Below, piece by piece: positions 5,993 through 13,759 of a stretch of DNA of 14,149 nucleotides. Location of the stretch: assembly GCA_030649435.1 (NCBI GenBank), contig JAUSKE010000126.1, positions 1 to 14,149 of the forward strand. The letters run 5' to 3'. The notes beneath the pieces are model-generated. The model was not told where the DNA came from. It did no database searches and saw only the letters and a program-made list of their open reading frames with translations. Within the stretch, counting starts at the first letter, position 1; every line of letters begins with the position of its first letter. The DNA comes from Deltaproteobacteria bacterium (GTDB lineage Bacteria; UBA10199; JACPAL01; JACOUP01). Both the position numbers and the translations under genes were made by a program.

Positions 5993-8265
5993 AACAGTTT
6001 TCTCTAAAGACAGTCCTGGTTATTTTTTTATGCGGGCTGCCGTTTCTGGCAGATGCCTTTTCATTTGTCCATACGGTCAAGTTTGCGGGACTTAAAAAGA
6101 CTGAAGAGTCTGCCGTGCGAACGACCATCGAAACAAAGGATGGGATGACCTATTCGGAGGAGAGGATCCGGCGGGACATTGAGGCGCTTTTTAAATTGGG
6201 TCTCTTTCGTCAAATTAAAGTGGAAAAAACGGTGACGGGTAAGGGGATCGAACTCACCTACCACTTTGAGGAAAAAGAGACGATCAATAGAATTGTCTTT
6301 AAAGGAAACAAGAAGGTCAAAGAAGAAAAACTCCGCGGGGATCTGCAGGTCAAGCCGTTTGAAATCCTGAATCCGGCCAAGGTGACTGAATCGATCCAGA
6401 AGATGCTCAAACGGTATGCCGACGAAGGGTATCATTTGGTCGAGATCACGACCGAGCTCAAAAAAATCGAAGAGGGGGGGCAAGAGCTGATCTTTCAGAT
6501 CCGTGAGGGGGACGGGATCCGGATCAAGAGGATCAATTTTATCGGCAATAAGAATTTTAGGGACAAAGAGCTGAAGAAGGTCCTTCAATCCAAGGAGAAG
6601 GGGTATTTTTCCTGGCTTTCGAGTTCCGGCAAATATCATGAGGAGGCGTTGGATCACGACGTTGGTCTCCTCGCCTACCATTATTTGAATAACGGCTACC
6701 TGAAGGTGAAGGTGGAACGACCGCGGGTTTATCTTTCGAAGGACAGGCGCTGGCTCTTCATGACGTTTCACGTGACCGAAGGGGAGAAGTACAAGATCAA
6801 GTCAATTGATATGGAAGGGGATATCCTGACCACGAAGCAGGAACTGATTGCCAAGATGGTGACGAAACCGGGACAGCTTTATTCCCGAAAGAATCTTGAG
6901 AAGGATATGCAGATGTTTTCCACACTGTACGGAGACCATGGGTATGCCTTTGCCAATTTCAACCCGGTGACCATTCCGGATGATGCGACCCGGACCGCCG
7001 ATCTGATTTACAAGATAGAAAAGGGGAGTCGGATCAGGATCGAGCGGATCAATATTTCGGGCAATACGATCACTCGAGACAAGGTCATCCGGCGAGAACT
7101 TAAAATCACGGAGAACAGTCTCTACAGCGAGACCGCCCTGAAACAATCACGGGAGCGCCTCGAGGCGTTGGGTTACTTTGAAGAGGTCAACTTTGCGACC
7201 CCTCGTGGGAGTGCCGATGACAAGATTGTTTTGAATATCACGGTCAAGGAAAAACCGACCGGGACTTTCAGTATTGGTGCCGGTTTTTCTTCCGTTGAAA
7301 ACTTTATTTTCAACTCCTCGATCACCAAGAGTAATTTTTTCGGTTATGGGATCAGCGGTCAGTTCTCAACCGAACTTTCCTCACTCCGGCAGCTTTTTGT
7401 CCTTTCCTTCGAAGACCCCTATCTCTTTGACACAAAATGGATCTTGGGTCTCTCCGGTTTTAAGACGGTCAATCGGTATACTGATTTTGACAGAAGCTCC
7501 TTTGGGGGTACCTTCAGTTTGGGGCACCGGGTCTTCGAACACTCTTCACTCCGTCTGATGTACCAACTGGAGCAGATTGAAGTGAACAGTTTTTCAACGG
7601 TGGTACCGGCCATTTTTAGCAAGACTCTGGACGGTCTCACCTCCAGCTTGACGGCGATCGGCCAACGGGATACCCGTAATAACCGGCTCTTTCCGAGCAA
7701 GGGGTTGTTTGACCAGATCTCGAGCGAAGTTGCTGGCACTGGTATGGGAGGGGATAACGATTTCTACCGGCTCACCTTGAATCACCGGCATTACCAACCG
7801 CTTTTCTGGAAGACGGTCTTCAAGGGGAACTTGCTCATGGGGTATATCCGGTCGTTGAATGACCAGCCGGTGCCACTCTTTGAACGGTATTTTCTGGGGG
7901 GGGTGAATTCCCTCCGTGGGTTCTTTCCCCGTTCGGTGGGACCAAAGGTTCAGGTCCCTCTCTATGCGCAGGGGTCTGACACCGAGTTTGTGATCGGCGG
8001 CAACAAGCTCCTTCAGGCGAATTTGGAAGTAGAGGCGCCGATCTACGACCCTGCCGGATTCAAGTTCGTTACCTTTTATGATTTGGGAAATACCTATTCC
8101 GAGGAACAGCAAATTTCTCTGAAGAATCTCCGCTCAGACTACGGATTCGGGCTTCGTTGGAACTCCCCGTTCGGCCCGATGCGCTTTGAGTGGGGGATCC
8201 CCATCGACCAACGACCGGGAGAAGACGATGTGGTTTTTAATTTTACGATTGGGTCGTTTTTCTAA
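5989..8265 (+). CDS. bamA: Outer-membrane protein assembly factor BamA
   Basis: This 758-residue Omp85-family protein inserts and folds beta-barrel proteins in the outer membrane. A signal peptide covers residues 1-23 (MKQFSLKTVLVIFLCGLPFL, then ADA as probable cleavage site). Five POTRA domains follow, at about 24-95, 96-176, 177-268, 269-346 and 347-424; most open with a pattern such as INRIVFKGN, IKRINFIGN or IERINISGN. The C-terminal part is the 16-stranded barrel, with the conserved LRGF of the lid/loop 6 motif at 642-645 and a terminal beta-signal ending FNFTIGSFF with the expected last phenylalanine. Length and domain count match a full BamA. It starts inside the lolD stop codon and is the core of the envelope operon, with its chaperone partner OmpH/Skp next. 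POTRA 3 (177-268) looks slightly long. Confidence 0.97.
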   Translation: MKQFSLKTVLVIFLCGLPFLADAFSFVHTVKFAGLKKTEESAVRTTIETKDGMTYSEERIRRDIEALFKLGLFRQIKVEKTVTGKGIELTYHFEEKETINRIVFKGNKKVKEEKLRGDLQVKPFEILNPAKVTESIQKMLKRYADEGYHLVEITTELKKIEEGGQELIFQIREGDGIRIKRINFIGNKNFRDKELKKVLQSKEKGYFSWLSSSGKYHEEALDHDVGLLAYHYLNNGYLKVKVERPRVYLSKDRRWLFMTFHVTEGEKYKIKSIDMEGDILTTKQELIAKMVTKPGQLYSRKNLEKDMQMFSTLYGDHGYAFANFNPVTIPDDATRTADLIYKIEKGSRIRIERINISGNTITRDKVIRRELKITENSLYSETALKQSRERLEALGYFEEVNFATPRGSADDKIVLNITVKEKPTGTFSIGAGFSSVENFIFNSSITKSNFFGYGISGQFSTELSSLRQLFVLSFEDPYLFDTKWILGLSGFKTVNRYTDFDRSSFGGTFSLGHRVFEHSSLRLMYQLEQIEVNSFSTVVPAIFSKTLDGLTSSLTAIGQRDTRNNRLFPSKGLFDQISSEVAGTGMGGDNDFYRLTLNHRHYQPLFWKTVFKGNLLMGYIRSLNDQPVPLFERYFLGGVNSLRGFFPRSVGPKVQVPLYAQGSDTEFVIGGNKLLQANLEVEAPIYDPAGFKFVTFYDLGNTYSEEQQISLKNLRSDYGFGLRWNSPFGPMRFEWGIPIDQRPGEDDVVFNFTIGSFF

Positions 8266-8311
8266 GCGGGGCCCCGTACGGCCTTTGGCCTCCGATGGCC
8301 CCGTGCCCCGC
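8266..8311. repeat. GC-rich inverted-repeat element between bamA and ompH
   Basis: Starting at the base after the bamA stop, GCGGGGC (8266-8272) is perfectly complementary to GCCCCGC (8305-8311). An alternative inner pairing is GGGGCC (8268-8273) with GGCCCC (8297-8302), and a small GGCC-TTT-GGCC hairpin (8280-8290) sits at the tip. There is no T-run directly after it, so it is not a standard intrinsic terminator. It may act in mRNA stability or processing, or be a REP-like dispersed repeat. Confidence 0.6.
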
Positions 8312-8315
8312 GCTC

Positions 8316-8343
8316 GCACCAGCCAAGCTGGATGCTCGCTTTT
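8316..8343 (+). repeat. Second hairpin with a short T-run; possible weak terminator or attenuator
   Basis: CCAGC (8319-8323) and GCTGG (8327-8331) pair around a three-base CAA loop. With one bulged A at 8332 the stem extends by GCA/TGC to 8316-8335. GCTCGC occurs on both sides (8312-8317 and 8334-8339) as a direct repeat, and TTTT follows at 8340-8343. The T-run is short and offset, so termination is doubtful; partial attenuation between bamA and ompH is possible. Confidence 0.4.
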
Positions 8344-8387
8344 ACCCTTGTTTTCCAAGGAATTTTTGGTTACGACGGGGGCAGAAA

Positions 8388-8394
8388 GAGAGGG
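8388..8394 (+). promoter_or_regulatory. Ribosome binding site fixing the ompH start
   Basis: GAGAGGG ends eight bases before the ATG at 8403, a normal spacing. A second in-frame ATG follows immediately at 8406. The frame is open upstream to about 8295, but that extension crosses the palindromic spacer and would destroy the signal peptide. Confidence 0.6.
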
Positions 8395-8402
8395 AAAATT
8401 TT

Positions 8403-8954
8403 ATGATGAAGGGAATGCTAGCAGTTCTTGTGTCCTGCAGTTTCTTGAGTCTGCCGATGGCTGTTGCTGCTGAGAGTCCGGCCACTTCACTCAAAATCGG
8501 TCTTGTTGATTTCCAAAAAGTCTTGAACTCTGTCGAACAGGGGAAAAAGGCGAAAGAGGCGCTCAAAGCGGAGTTTGATACCAAGCAGAAAAAACTCGAC
8601 CTCCAACAGAACGAGTTGAAGAAGATCCGCGACGAGGTGGAAAAACAGAGGCTTGTCCTTTCCGAAGAGGCGTTACGCACCAAGGAAACTGATTACAAGA
8701 ATAAGGTGATGGATATCCAGAAAAACTTGGGGGAGTTTCGCCAATCGTTGGTGATGAAAGAAACCAAGATGACGCAGCTCATCCTCGATAACATCCGTAA
8801 GATCGTTGCCGAAATTGGGCAGAAGGAAAATTACACGCTGGTTGTTGAGAAATCCCAGGATGCGGTTATTTATGCCGCCAGCAAGGATGACCTAACAGAC
8901 CGTGTCGTGACTATTTATAACCAGCGAAATAAGACCCCATTGAAGATTGACTAA
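8403..8954 (+). CDS. skp: Periplasmic chaperone, OmpH/Skp family
   Basis: This 183-residue secreted protein is probably a trimeric chaperone that holds unfolded outer-membrane proteins for BamA. The N-terminal signal peptide (MMKGMLAVLVSCSFLSLPMA, then VAA|ES) is followed by the family's first strand, KIGLVDFQKVLNSVEQGKKA. A long charged helical region (about 50-140, rich in K, E, Q and L with heptad-like spacing) forms the coiled-coil tentacle, and a closing strand segment, IGQKENYTLVVEKSQDAVIYA, completes the trimer core. Length is close to the family norm. It is not in an overlap with bamA, unlike the preceding genes, because of the 137-base palindromic spacer. The stop is followed one base later by the next ATG. 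Confidence 0.92.
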   Translation: MMKGMLAVLVSCSFLSLPMAVAAESPATSLKIGLVDFQKVLNSVEQGKKAKEALKAEFDTKQKKLDLQQNELKKIRDEVEKQRLVLSEEALRTKETDYKNKVMDIQKNLGEFRQSLVMKETKMTQLILDNIRKIVAEIGQKENYTLVVEKSQDAVIYAASKDDLTDRVVTIYNQRNKTPLKID

Positions 8955-8955
8955 G

Positions 8956-9624
8956 ATGAGCCTCGACCAAGAAATCCTCACCATGTTGGCCTGTCCTCAG
9001 TGCCGAGGGGCCTTGCAACAAATGAGTGAGTCACTTTCTTGTGAAGCCTGCCAGGTGCAATACCCGATTCATGAGGGGATTCCGATTTTGTTGATGACCG
9101 AAGCGACTCCTTTGGGAGAAGAACCCGCCGTTTCGGAGGCCCCCAAAACCTCCCGTTCGAGGGCTGAAGCAGGGGAGGCCAAGAAGGCGCTCTTTACCAT
9201 TGTTGAAGGAAAAAATTCTGGAAAGCCTATTCAGCTCGAGTTTCTGACCTGCCGGGCGATCGGGCGATCGTTGGAAGATAAGGAGAAAACTCAGGTCTTT
9301 TCCGTTGAATCAGCCGCCTCGCTCGACGATTTTTCTAAGAAACTGGTCATGAACTACATCAGCCGCCAATTCGAAAAGAAAGAAAAAATTGGGGGAGGGG
9401 GCGATTTGGGAACATTCAAGAGGATCGCCGATTGGCAACTCGATGATTCCGCCGTTTCGAGACTTCACGCGATGATTTTTTATGGTGATTCAGGCGTTGG
9501 GATCCTGGATCTTGTGAGCAAAAATGGGACTTTTGTAAATGGCACCGAAGTGGAATCAAGGCTCCTGAAGAATGATGATTTGATCCTGATCGGTGGGACA
9601 AAAATCCGCTTCCAACTAGGGTAA
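8956..9624 (+). CDS. Trm112-like zinc ribbon fused to an FHA domain
   Basis: A 222-residue cytoplasmic protein of unknown function. Residues 1-46 look like a Trm112/UPF0434-type zinc ribbon: ILTMLACPQCRGAL, four cysteines as two CxxC pairs (13, 16, 29, 32), then YPIHEGIPILL. A polar linker (about 50-77) leads to an FHA domain (about 78-222), which normally binds phosphothreonine peptides. Its landmark residues are present: G103-R104, S168-R169-x-H171, N190-G191 and N195-G196. Between GRS (103-105) and the SRLHA block there are about 60 residues where FHA domains usually have 15-20; this insertion contains a glycine run (146-149). I chose ATG 8956 over TTG 8947 because ATG is the stronger start and the protein then begins like Trm112 proteins. 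It sits one base after ompH and 11 bases before yicC. Its target and partner kinase are unknown; none is encoded here. Confidence 0.82.
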   Translation: MSLDQEILTMLACPQCRGALQQMSESLSCEACQVQYPIHEGIPILLMTEATPLGEEPAVSEAPKTSRSRAEAGEAKKALFTIVEGKNSGKPIQLEFLTCRAIGRSLEDKEKTQVFSVESAASLDDFSKKLVMNYISRQFEKKEKIGGGGDLGTFKRIADWQLDDSAVSRLHAMIFYGDSGVGILDLVSKNGTFVNGTEVESRLLKNDDLILIGGTKIRFQLG

Positions 9625-9635
9625 TAGGAAATCTC

Positions 9636-10463
9636 ATGAAATCCATGACTGGTTTTGGTTTGAAGAAGGGCTCCGTCAAAGGGACCCTTTTCTCTGTGGA
9701 GGCTAAATCGGTCAACCACCGCTACGCGGAGGTGAACGTTCGTCTTCCCCATTCGTACCTTTTTCTTGAAAAAGAGGTGGTCGGCCTCATCCGTCGGATT
9801 TTTTCACGCGGAAAAATCGATCTTTTTGCGCGCGAAGAATCGACCCTTCCGGAGCTCCCCTTTGATTCCAAAAATACCCGACGACTGGTCGGACTCCTTC
9901 GCAAGATGAAAAAAGATTTTGGGCTCAAGGGGGAGATCACTCTGGACAATCTGCTGGCCTGCCGAGAATTCTTTTCAAAAAATAATCGTCAGCCCTCGAC
10001 CGCCGAGGTTCGCTCCTTTTTGACGACCGTGAAGGGGGCTCTTGAAAATCTCAAACGGATGAGGGAGCGAGAGGGGATGATGATTGATCGTTGGCTCTGC
10101 AAACGGCTTTCTTTTTTAGGAAAACTGGTCGTCACCATGGAAAAAGAGTCTCATCGTGCGGTGCAAGAATACAAAAAGAGGTATCGGGGTCAGGAGAGGG
10201 CAGCGGAAGGGACGGCAATCTTTGCCGATCGAACGGATATTACGGAAGAGATGACCCGCCTGAAGAGCCATTTGGAACAATTTAAGAAATCCTTGGGTTC
10301 CCATGAACCGATTGGACGCAAACTCGATTTTTTGACCCAGGAGATGGTACGGGAGGTCAATACCGTCGGCTCCAAATGCCAAAGCACCCGTCTCTCGGAG
10401 GGGGTCATTACCTTTAAAAGCGAGCTTGAAAAAATTCGCGAACAGATACAGAATGTAGAATAA
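9636..10463 (+). CDS. yicC: YicC family endoribonuclease-like protein
   Basis: A 275-residue protein of the YicC/YloC family, whose E. coli member is reported to be an endoribonuclease that affects small-RNA turnover. The N-terminal family motif is clear (MKSMTGFGLKKG, then FSVEAKSVNHRYAEVNVRLP), as is the C-terminal DUF1732 block (FLTQEMVREVNTVGSK, ending FKSELEKIREQIQNVE). The protein is slightly shorter than the usual 285-295 residues. The start has a modest AGGAA Shine-Dalgarno seven bases upstream. The stop overlaps the gmk start (TAATG), the usual yicC-gmk pairing, which suggests coupled translation. Confidence 0.93.
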   Translation: MKSMTGFGLKKGSVKGTLFSVEAKSVNHRYAEVNVRLPHSYLFLEKEVVGLIRRIFSRGKIDLFAREESTLPELPFDSKNTRRLVGLLRKMKKDFGLKGEITLDNLLACREFFSKNNRQPSTAEVRSFLTTVKGALENLKRMREREGMMIDRWLCKRLSFLGKLVVTMEKESHRAVQEYKKRYRGQERAAEGTAIFADRTDITEEMTRLKSHLEQFKKSLGSHEPIGRKLDFLTQEMVREVNTVGSKCQSTRLSEGVITFKSELEKIREQIQNVE

Positions 10464-11029
10464 TGTTGTTTGTCATTTCAGCCCCTTCTGGTACCGGAAA
10501 AACTACCCTTGTTAAGAGATTGCTGAAGGAACTCCCTCGCCTTCGCCTTTCAGTTTCCACCACGACCCGTCCCCCCCGAAAAGGAGAGGTAGAGGGGGTT
10601 GACTATCATTTTGTCTCCTTGGATGAGTTCAACGAGCGAAAGAAGAAGGGGGAGTTTATTGAGTCGGCCGAGGTGCATGGGGCCTGCTATGGCACCTCCC
10701 AGTACCTTCTTCAAAGGGATGAAGAGGAGCAGTACGATACCCTCTTTGATATCGATACCCAAGGGGCGCTGAATCTTAAGAAGGAACGACCGGAGGCAAT
10801 CCTGATTTTTCTGATGCCCCCGTCGCTCGCTGATCTGGAGGAGCGTCTCAAGAAGAGGGGGACCGAGGGGGAGGCTGATCTTAAGCGCCGTCTGGCCAGG
10901 GCCCAGAGCGAAATGGCCGTGAAAGATCATTACGATTATGTTATCATGAATGACAAGCTCGAAGAAGCGTACAAGGCCCTGAAAGGGCTGATCGAGGAGA
11001 AAAGACAAAAGAAGAATGCTCTCTCTTGA
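10463..11029 (+). CDS. gmk: Guanylate kinase
   Basis: A 188-residue cytoplasmic enzyme that phosphorylates GMP (and dGMP) with ATP to make GDP, an essential step of guanine-nucleotide supply. The P-loop is APSGTGKTT (7-15). The GMP-binding segment follows (STTTRPPRKGEVEGVDYHFV, then EFIESAEVHGACYGTS), then DIDTQGALNLKK and the lid RGTEGEADLKRRLARA. Length and motifs match the family. The start codon overlaps the yicC stop, and the 3' end runs 14 bases into the spoT gene in another frame. The product GDP/GTP is the substrate that the downstream SpoT/Rel enzyme turns into (p)ppGpp. Confidence 0.96.
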   Translation: MLFVISAPSGTGKTTLVKRLLKELPRLRLSVSTTTRPPRKGEVEGVDYHFVSLDEFNERKKKGEFIESAEVHGACYGTSQYLLQRDEEEQYDTLFDIDTQGALNLKKERPEAILIFLMPPSLADLEERLKKRGTEGEADLKRRLARAQSEMAVKDHYDYVIMNDKLEEAYKALKGLIEEKRQKKNALS

Positions 11030-13172
11030 AGATATTCTAGAAACTGTCAGCCACTACAACCCTGGGGCGGACTTCGATCTGATTCGGAAGGCGTATGTTT
11101 TTTCGGCGAAGGTTCATCAGGGGCAAAAAAGACAATCTGGGGAACCGTACCTGATCCACCCGCTGGAGGTGGCCGGGATACTTGCCGGCATGCGGCTCGA
11201 TGCACCAAGTATCGCGACCGGTCTCTTGCACGATACGGTCGAAGATACCTTGACCACGCTCGCCGAGATCGAGCAGCTTTTCGGAAAAGAGATCAGTCAT
11301 CTTGTGGACGCGGTCACCAAGTTGTCCAAGATCGATTTTGTTTCGAAAGAAGAGCGGCAGGCCGAAAACTTTCGCAAGATGTTCATTGCGATGGCGGAAG
11401 ATATCCGCGTGATTCTGGTCAAATTAGCCGACCGTCTGCATAACATGCGAACGCTCCATCATCTCTCCGAGGAGCGACAGATCAAAATCGCCCAGGAGAC
11501 ACTCGATATCTATGCCCCGATCGCCGGTCGTCTCGGGATGCAGGAGGTCAAGATTGATCTTGAAGACCTCTCTTTCAAGGCGCTGAAACCGGATGTTTCT
11601 AAACAGATTGAGGAAAAAACAGCACTGCTCAAAAAACGGAGCGACAAAACTCTAACAGAGGTGGCAGAACTCTTGAACGATAAATTGAAGGAGTATAGCT
11701 TGACTGCCGAGGTTCAGAGTCGTGTGAAACACCCTTATAGTATTTACCGAAAGATGGAGCAGCAGTCGATCGAATTTGAACAGGTCTATGACCTGCTCGC
11801 TTTTCGGATTATCGTTGCCTCGGTCCAGCAATGTTACGAAGGCTTGGGGATCATTCATTCCCTCTGGAAACCGGTGCCGGGGCGATTTAAGGACTATATC
11901 GGTATGCCGAAGGCGAATAACTACCAGTCGTTGCACACGACAGTCATCGGAAAAGGGGGGCAACGGATGGAGTTTCAGATCCGGACCCGCGAGATGCACG
12001 AGATCGGTGAATGGGGGATCGCCGCTCACTGGAAATACAAGGACAAAGGGGCCGTTGCCAATAAGGATGAAATCAAGTTTCGCTGGCTCCGGCAATTTAT
12101 GGAGTGGCAAAAGGAGCTTCTCGATCCGGCCGAGTATCTGGATACCGTCAAACTCGATCTCTTTGCCTCCGATGTTTATGTTTTTACCCCGAAGGGGGAT
12201 ATCCGGGAATTTCCGCGTGGTTCAACTCCGGTCGATTTTGCCTATTCAGTCCATACCGACATCGGTCACCAGTGCGTTGGCGCCCGCGTGAATGGCCGGA
12301 TTGTTCCGCTCCGTTACCCGATGAAGAGCGGCGATACGATCGAGATCATTACCTCATCCAACCATTTGCCTTCGAAAGACTGGCTCAAGTTTGTGGGGAC
12401 CTCGAGGGCCAAGGCGAAGATCCGACAGTACTTGAGAGAGGATGAGAAAGAGAAGAGTACCCAGATGGGAGAAGAGCTTTTGACCCGTGAATTTTCGAAG
12501 TATCATGAAGACTTTGGCCGGATCCAGAAATCGGAGTTGTTCGAAACTTTTTTGAAAAAAGGGGGGTTCAAGAGTAAAGAGCACCTTCTTTCGATGATCA
12601 GCTATGGCAAGATGTCGCCGCATCAGGTGGTGGCGACTCTTTTACCCCCTGAAAAACTGGTTGATCAAAAGCCGGATGAAGAGAGCGGTTTTACACGGCT
12701 CTTTAAAAGATCAGCCGATAAAACAAAGGGGATTGTTCGTGTGGGGGATCACGATGATATCCTCGTTTCTTTCAGCAAATGTTGTAACCCGATTGTGGGG
12801 GACAGCATTGTCGGTTTTATTTCACGGGGGAGAGGGGTTCGGATTCATACCTTGGAGTGCCCGAAGGTGCTGACGACCGATGCGGCCCGACGGGTCGAGG
12901 TGACGTGGGACAAACAGGCGAAGGGGATTTTCAGTCAGGCGAAGATCAAGGTCGTTTGTGTCGATAAACCGGGTTTGTTGGCCGACATCAGCAAATCTAT
13001 TTCAGCGCAAGGGGCCAACATTGCCAACGCCTTCTGCCAGACGACGGGCGATCAAAAGGCGATCAATACCTTTGATGTCGGGGTTGAAAACCTGTCGCAT
13101 CTCTATACGCTGATCAAGGCGCTCGAAAAGGTAAAAGGGGTTATCTCGGTGGAACGGATTAAAGGACAATAA
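11016..13172 (+). CDS. spoT: Bifunctional (p)ppGpp synthetase/hydrolase (SpoT/Rel)
   Basis: This 718-residue long RSH protein makes and degrades the stringent-response alarmone (p)ppGpp. The N-terminal HD hydrolase domain is intact (YLIHP 45-49, HDTVED 72-77, KLADRLHN 136-143). The synthetase domain has RVKHPYSIYRKM, RFKDYIGMPKANNYQSLH (290-307) and EFQIRT with E319; the RxKD form (RFKD) is the one found in bifunctional enzymes rather than in RelA. A TGS domain follows (about 385-445, DVYVFTPKG to GDTIEI), then a helical region, a cysteine-bearing segment (CC at 589-590, C615) and a C-terminal ACT domain (about 640-716, with DKPGLLADISKSI). All catalytic residues I can check are present, so both activities are expected. 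It overlaps the end of gmk by 14 bases; the rpoZ gene often found between them is missing. Confidence 0.96.
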   Translation: MLSLEDILETVSHYNPGADFDLIRKAYVFSAKVHQGQKRQSGEPYLIHPLEVAGILAGMRLDAPSIATGLLHDTVEDTLTTLAEIEQLFGKEISHLVDAVTKLSKIDFVSKEERQAENFRKMFIAMAEDIRVILVKLADRLHNMRTLHHLSEERQIKIAQETLDIYAPIAGRLGMQEVKIDLEDLSFKALKPDVSKQIEEKTALLKKRSDKTLTEVAELLNDKLKEYSLTAEVQSRVKHPYSIYRKMEQQSIEFEQVYDLLAFRIIVASVQQCYEGLGIIHSLWKPVPGRFKDYIGMPKANNYQSLHTTVIGKGGQRMEFQIRTREMHEIGEWGIAAHWKYKDKGAVANKDEIKFRWLRQFMEWQKELLDPAEYLDTVKLDLFASDVYVFTPKGDIREFPRGSTPVDFAYSVHTDIGHQCVGARVNGRIVPLRYPMKSGDTIEIITSSNHLPSKDWLKFVGTSRAKAKIRQYLREDEKEKSTQMGEELLTREFSKYHEDFGRIQKSELFETFLKKGGFKSKEHLLSMISYGKMSPHQVVATLLPPEKLVDQKPDEESGFTRLFKRSADKTKGIVRVGDHDDILVSFSKCCNPIVGDSIVGFISRGRGVRIHTLECPKVLTTDAARRVEVTWDKQAKGIFSQAKIKVVCVDKPGLLADISKSISAQGANIANAFCQTTGDQKAINTFDVGVENLSHLYTLIKALEKVKGVISVERIKGQ

Positions 13173-13177
13173 TGAAG

Positions 13178-13369
13178 CTAGGCGGCTTTCTTAACGAAGC
13201 CAGAACGGATGCAACGGGTACAGGCACGGATCCTTTTGGTGCCTCCCTTGACCAGGGCCTTCACCGTTTGGATGTTGGGGTAGGTAAACCGGTGGGTCTT
13301 GTTATTGGCGTTACTCACTTTATTGCCCGCCAAGCGTCCCTTACCACAGAGTTCACAGGAAAATGACAT
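13178..13369 (-). CDS. rpmB: 50S ribosomal protein L28, zinc-binding form
   Basis: A 63-residue ribosomal protein read on the minus strand from ATG at 13369 to TAG at 13178. The sequence has the L28 hallmarks: CELCGKGRLAGNKVSNANN, then THRFTYPNIQ, then RIRACTRCIRSG. Four cysteines in two CxxC pairs (5/8 and 50/53) mark the zinc-containing C+ version. The frame is open further upstream to 13537, but that part lies antisense to yraN and is not conserved in L28, so the start is set at MSFSCELC. It converges on spoT with five bases between the stops and diverges from yraN with 27 bases between the starts. An AGG about ten bases before the start is a weak ribosome site. The plus-strand open frame over the same bases is a shadow. 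Confidence 0.95.
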   Translation of the reverse strand: MSFSCELCGKGRLAGNKVSNANNKTHRFTYPNIQTVKALVKGGTKRIRACTRCIRSGFVKKAA

Positions 13370-13396
13370 GGCGGGGAACCTAGCAACTCGAAACCA

Positions 13397-13759
13397 ATGA
13401 GTCAAGAGAGAATCCAGCTCGGGCGGGAAGGAGAGGAGAGGGCGGTCGCCTTCCTCAAAAAAGAGGGGTACCGGATCCTCGACACGAATTTTCGGTGCCG
13501 GTTGGGAGAGATCGATATTGTGGCCCTCTCCGGACAAAAACTGCTCTTTGCCGAGGTCAAGACACGGCGTTCAAACCAGTATGGGTCCCCATTCGATGCG
13601 GTCTCCCCCAAGAAACAAAAGAAACTCTTTCGCCTTGCTGAATATTACCTTCTCAAAAAGCAATTGAGAGACAAGGAACCGTACTTTGCCGCGATTGCGA
13701 TTGATCTTTCGGTTTCACCGGTTTGCTGCGAACTGATTGAATTCACTAATTTTTCGTAG
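13397..13759 (+). CDS. yraN: YraN family (UPF0102) nuclease-like protein
   Basis: A 120-residue protein, the normal length for the UPF0102/YraN family. Its fold is of the PD-(D/E)xK nuclease type. The candidate catalytic residues are present: E14 in GREGEERAVAFLKKEGY, D40 in GEIDIVA, and E53-x-K55 in FAEVKTR, followed by FDAVSPKKQKKL. The precise biological role of the family is unsettled, and I do not assign a substrate. There is no clear Shine-Dalgarno. Its start is 27 bases from that of the divergent rpmB gene, so the promoter for at least one of the two probably lies inside the other gene. The next gene has its own promoter. Confidence 0.9.
   Translation: MSQERIQLGREGEERAVAFLKKEGYRILDTNFRCRLGEIDIVALSGQKLLFAEVKTRRSNQYGSPFDAVSPKKQKKLFRLAEYYLLKKQLRDKEPYFAAIAIDLSVSPVCCELIEFTNFS

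Noticed and set aside
5394..6128. Minus-strand open frame (244 codons) over lolD and the start of bamA
   Set aside because: Antisense to two well-conserved genes, across their junction, with no recognisable domain.
8348..8376. Possible promoter TTGTTT-17-TACGAC ahead of ompH
   Set aside because: Only 3 of 6 matches in each box; too weak to call.
8295..8402. Upstream extension of ompH
   Set aside because: It would translate the palindromic spacer and bury the signal peptide; the ribosome site is just before 8403.
9253..9270. Tandem GGGCGATC GGGCGATC in the FHA gene
   Set aside because: Only two 8-base copies, encoding the conserved IGRS region; probably codon-level coincidence.
13184..13201. 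Hairpin GGCTT(T)C / GAAGCC as a bidirectional terminator between spoT and rpmB
   Set aside because: It lies within the rpmB coding sequence, contains a bulge and has no T-run on either side.
13172..13366. Plus-strand open frame (64 codons) after spoT
   Set aside because: It is exactly antisense to rpmB, whose L28 cysteine motifs are unmistakable.
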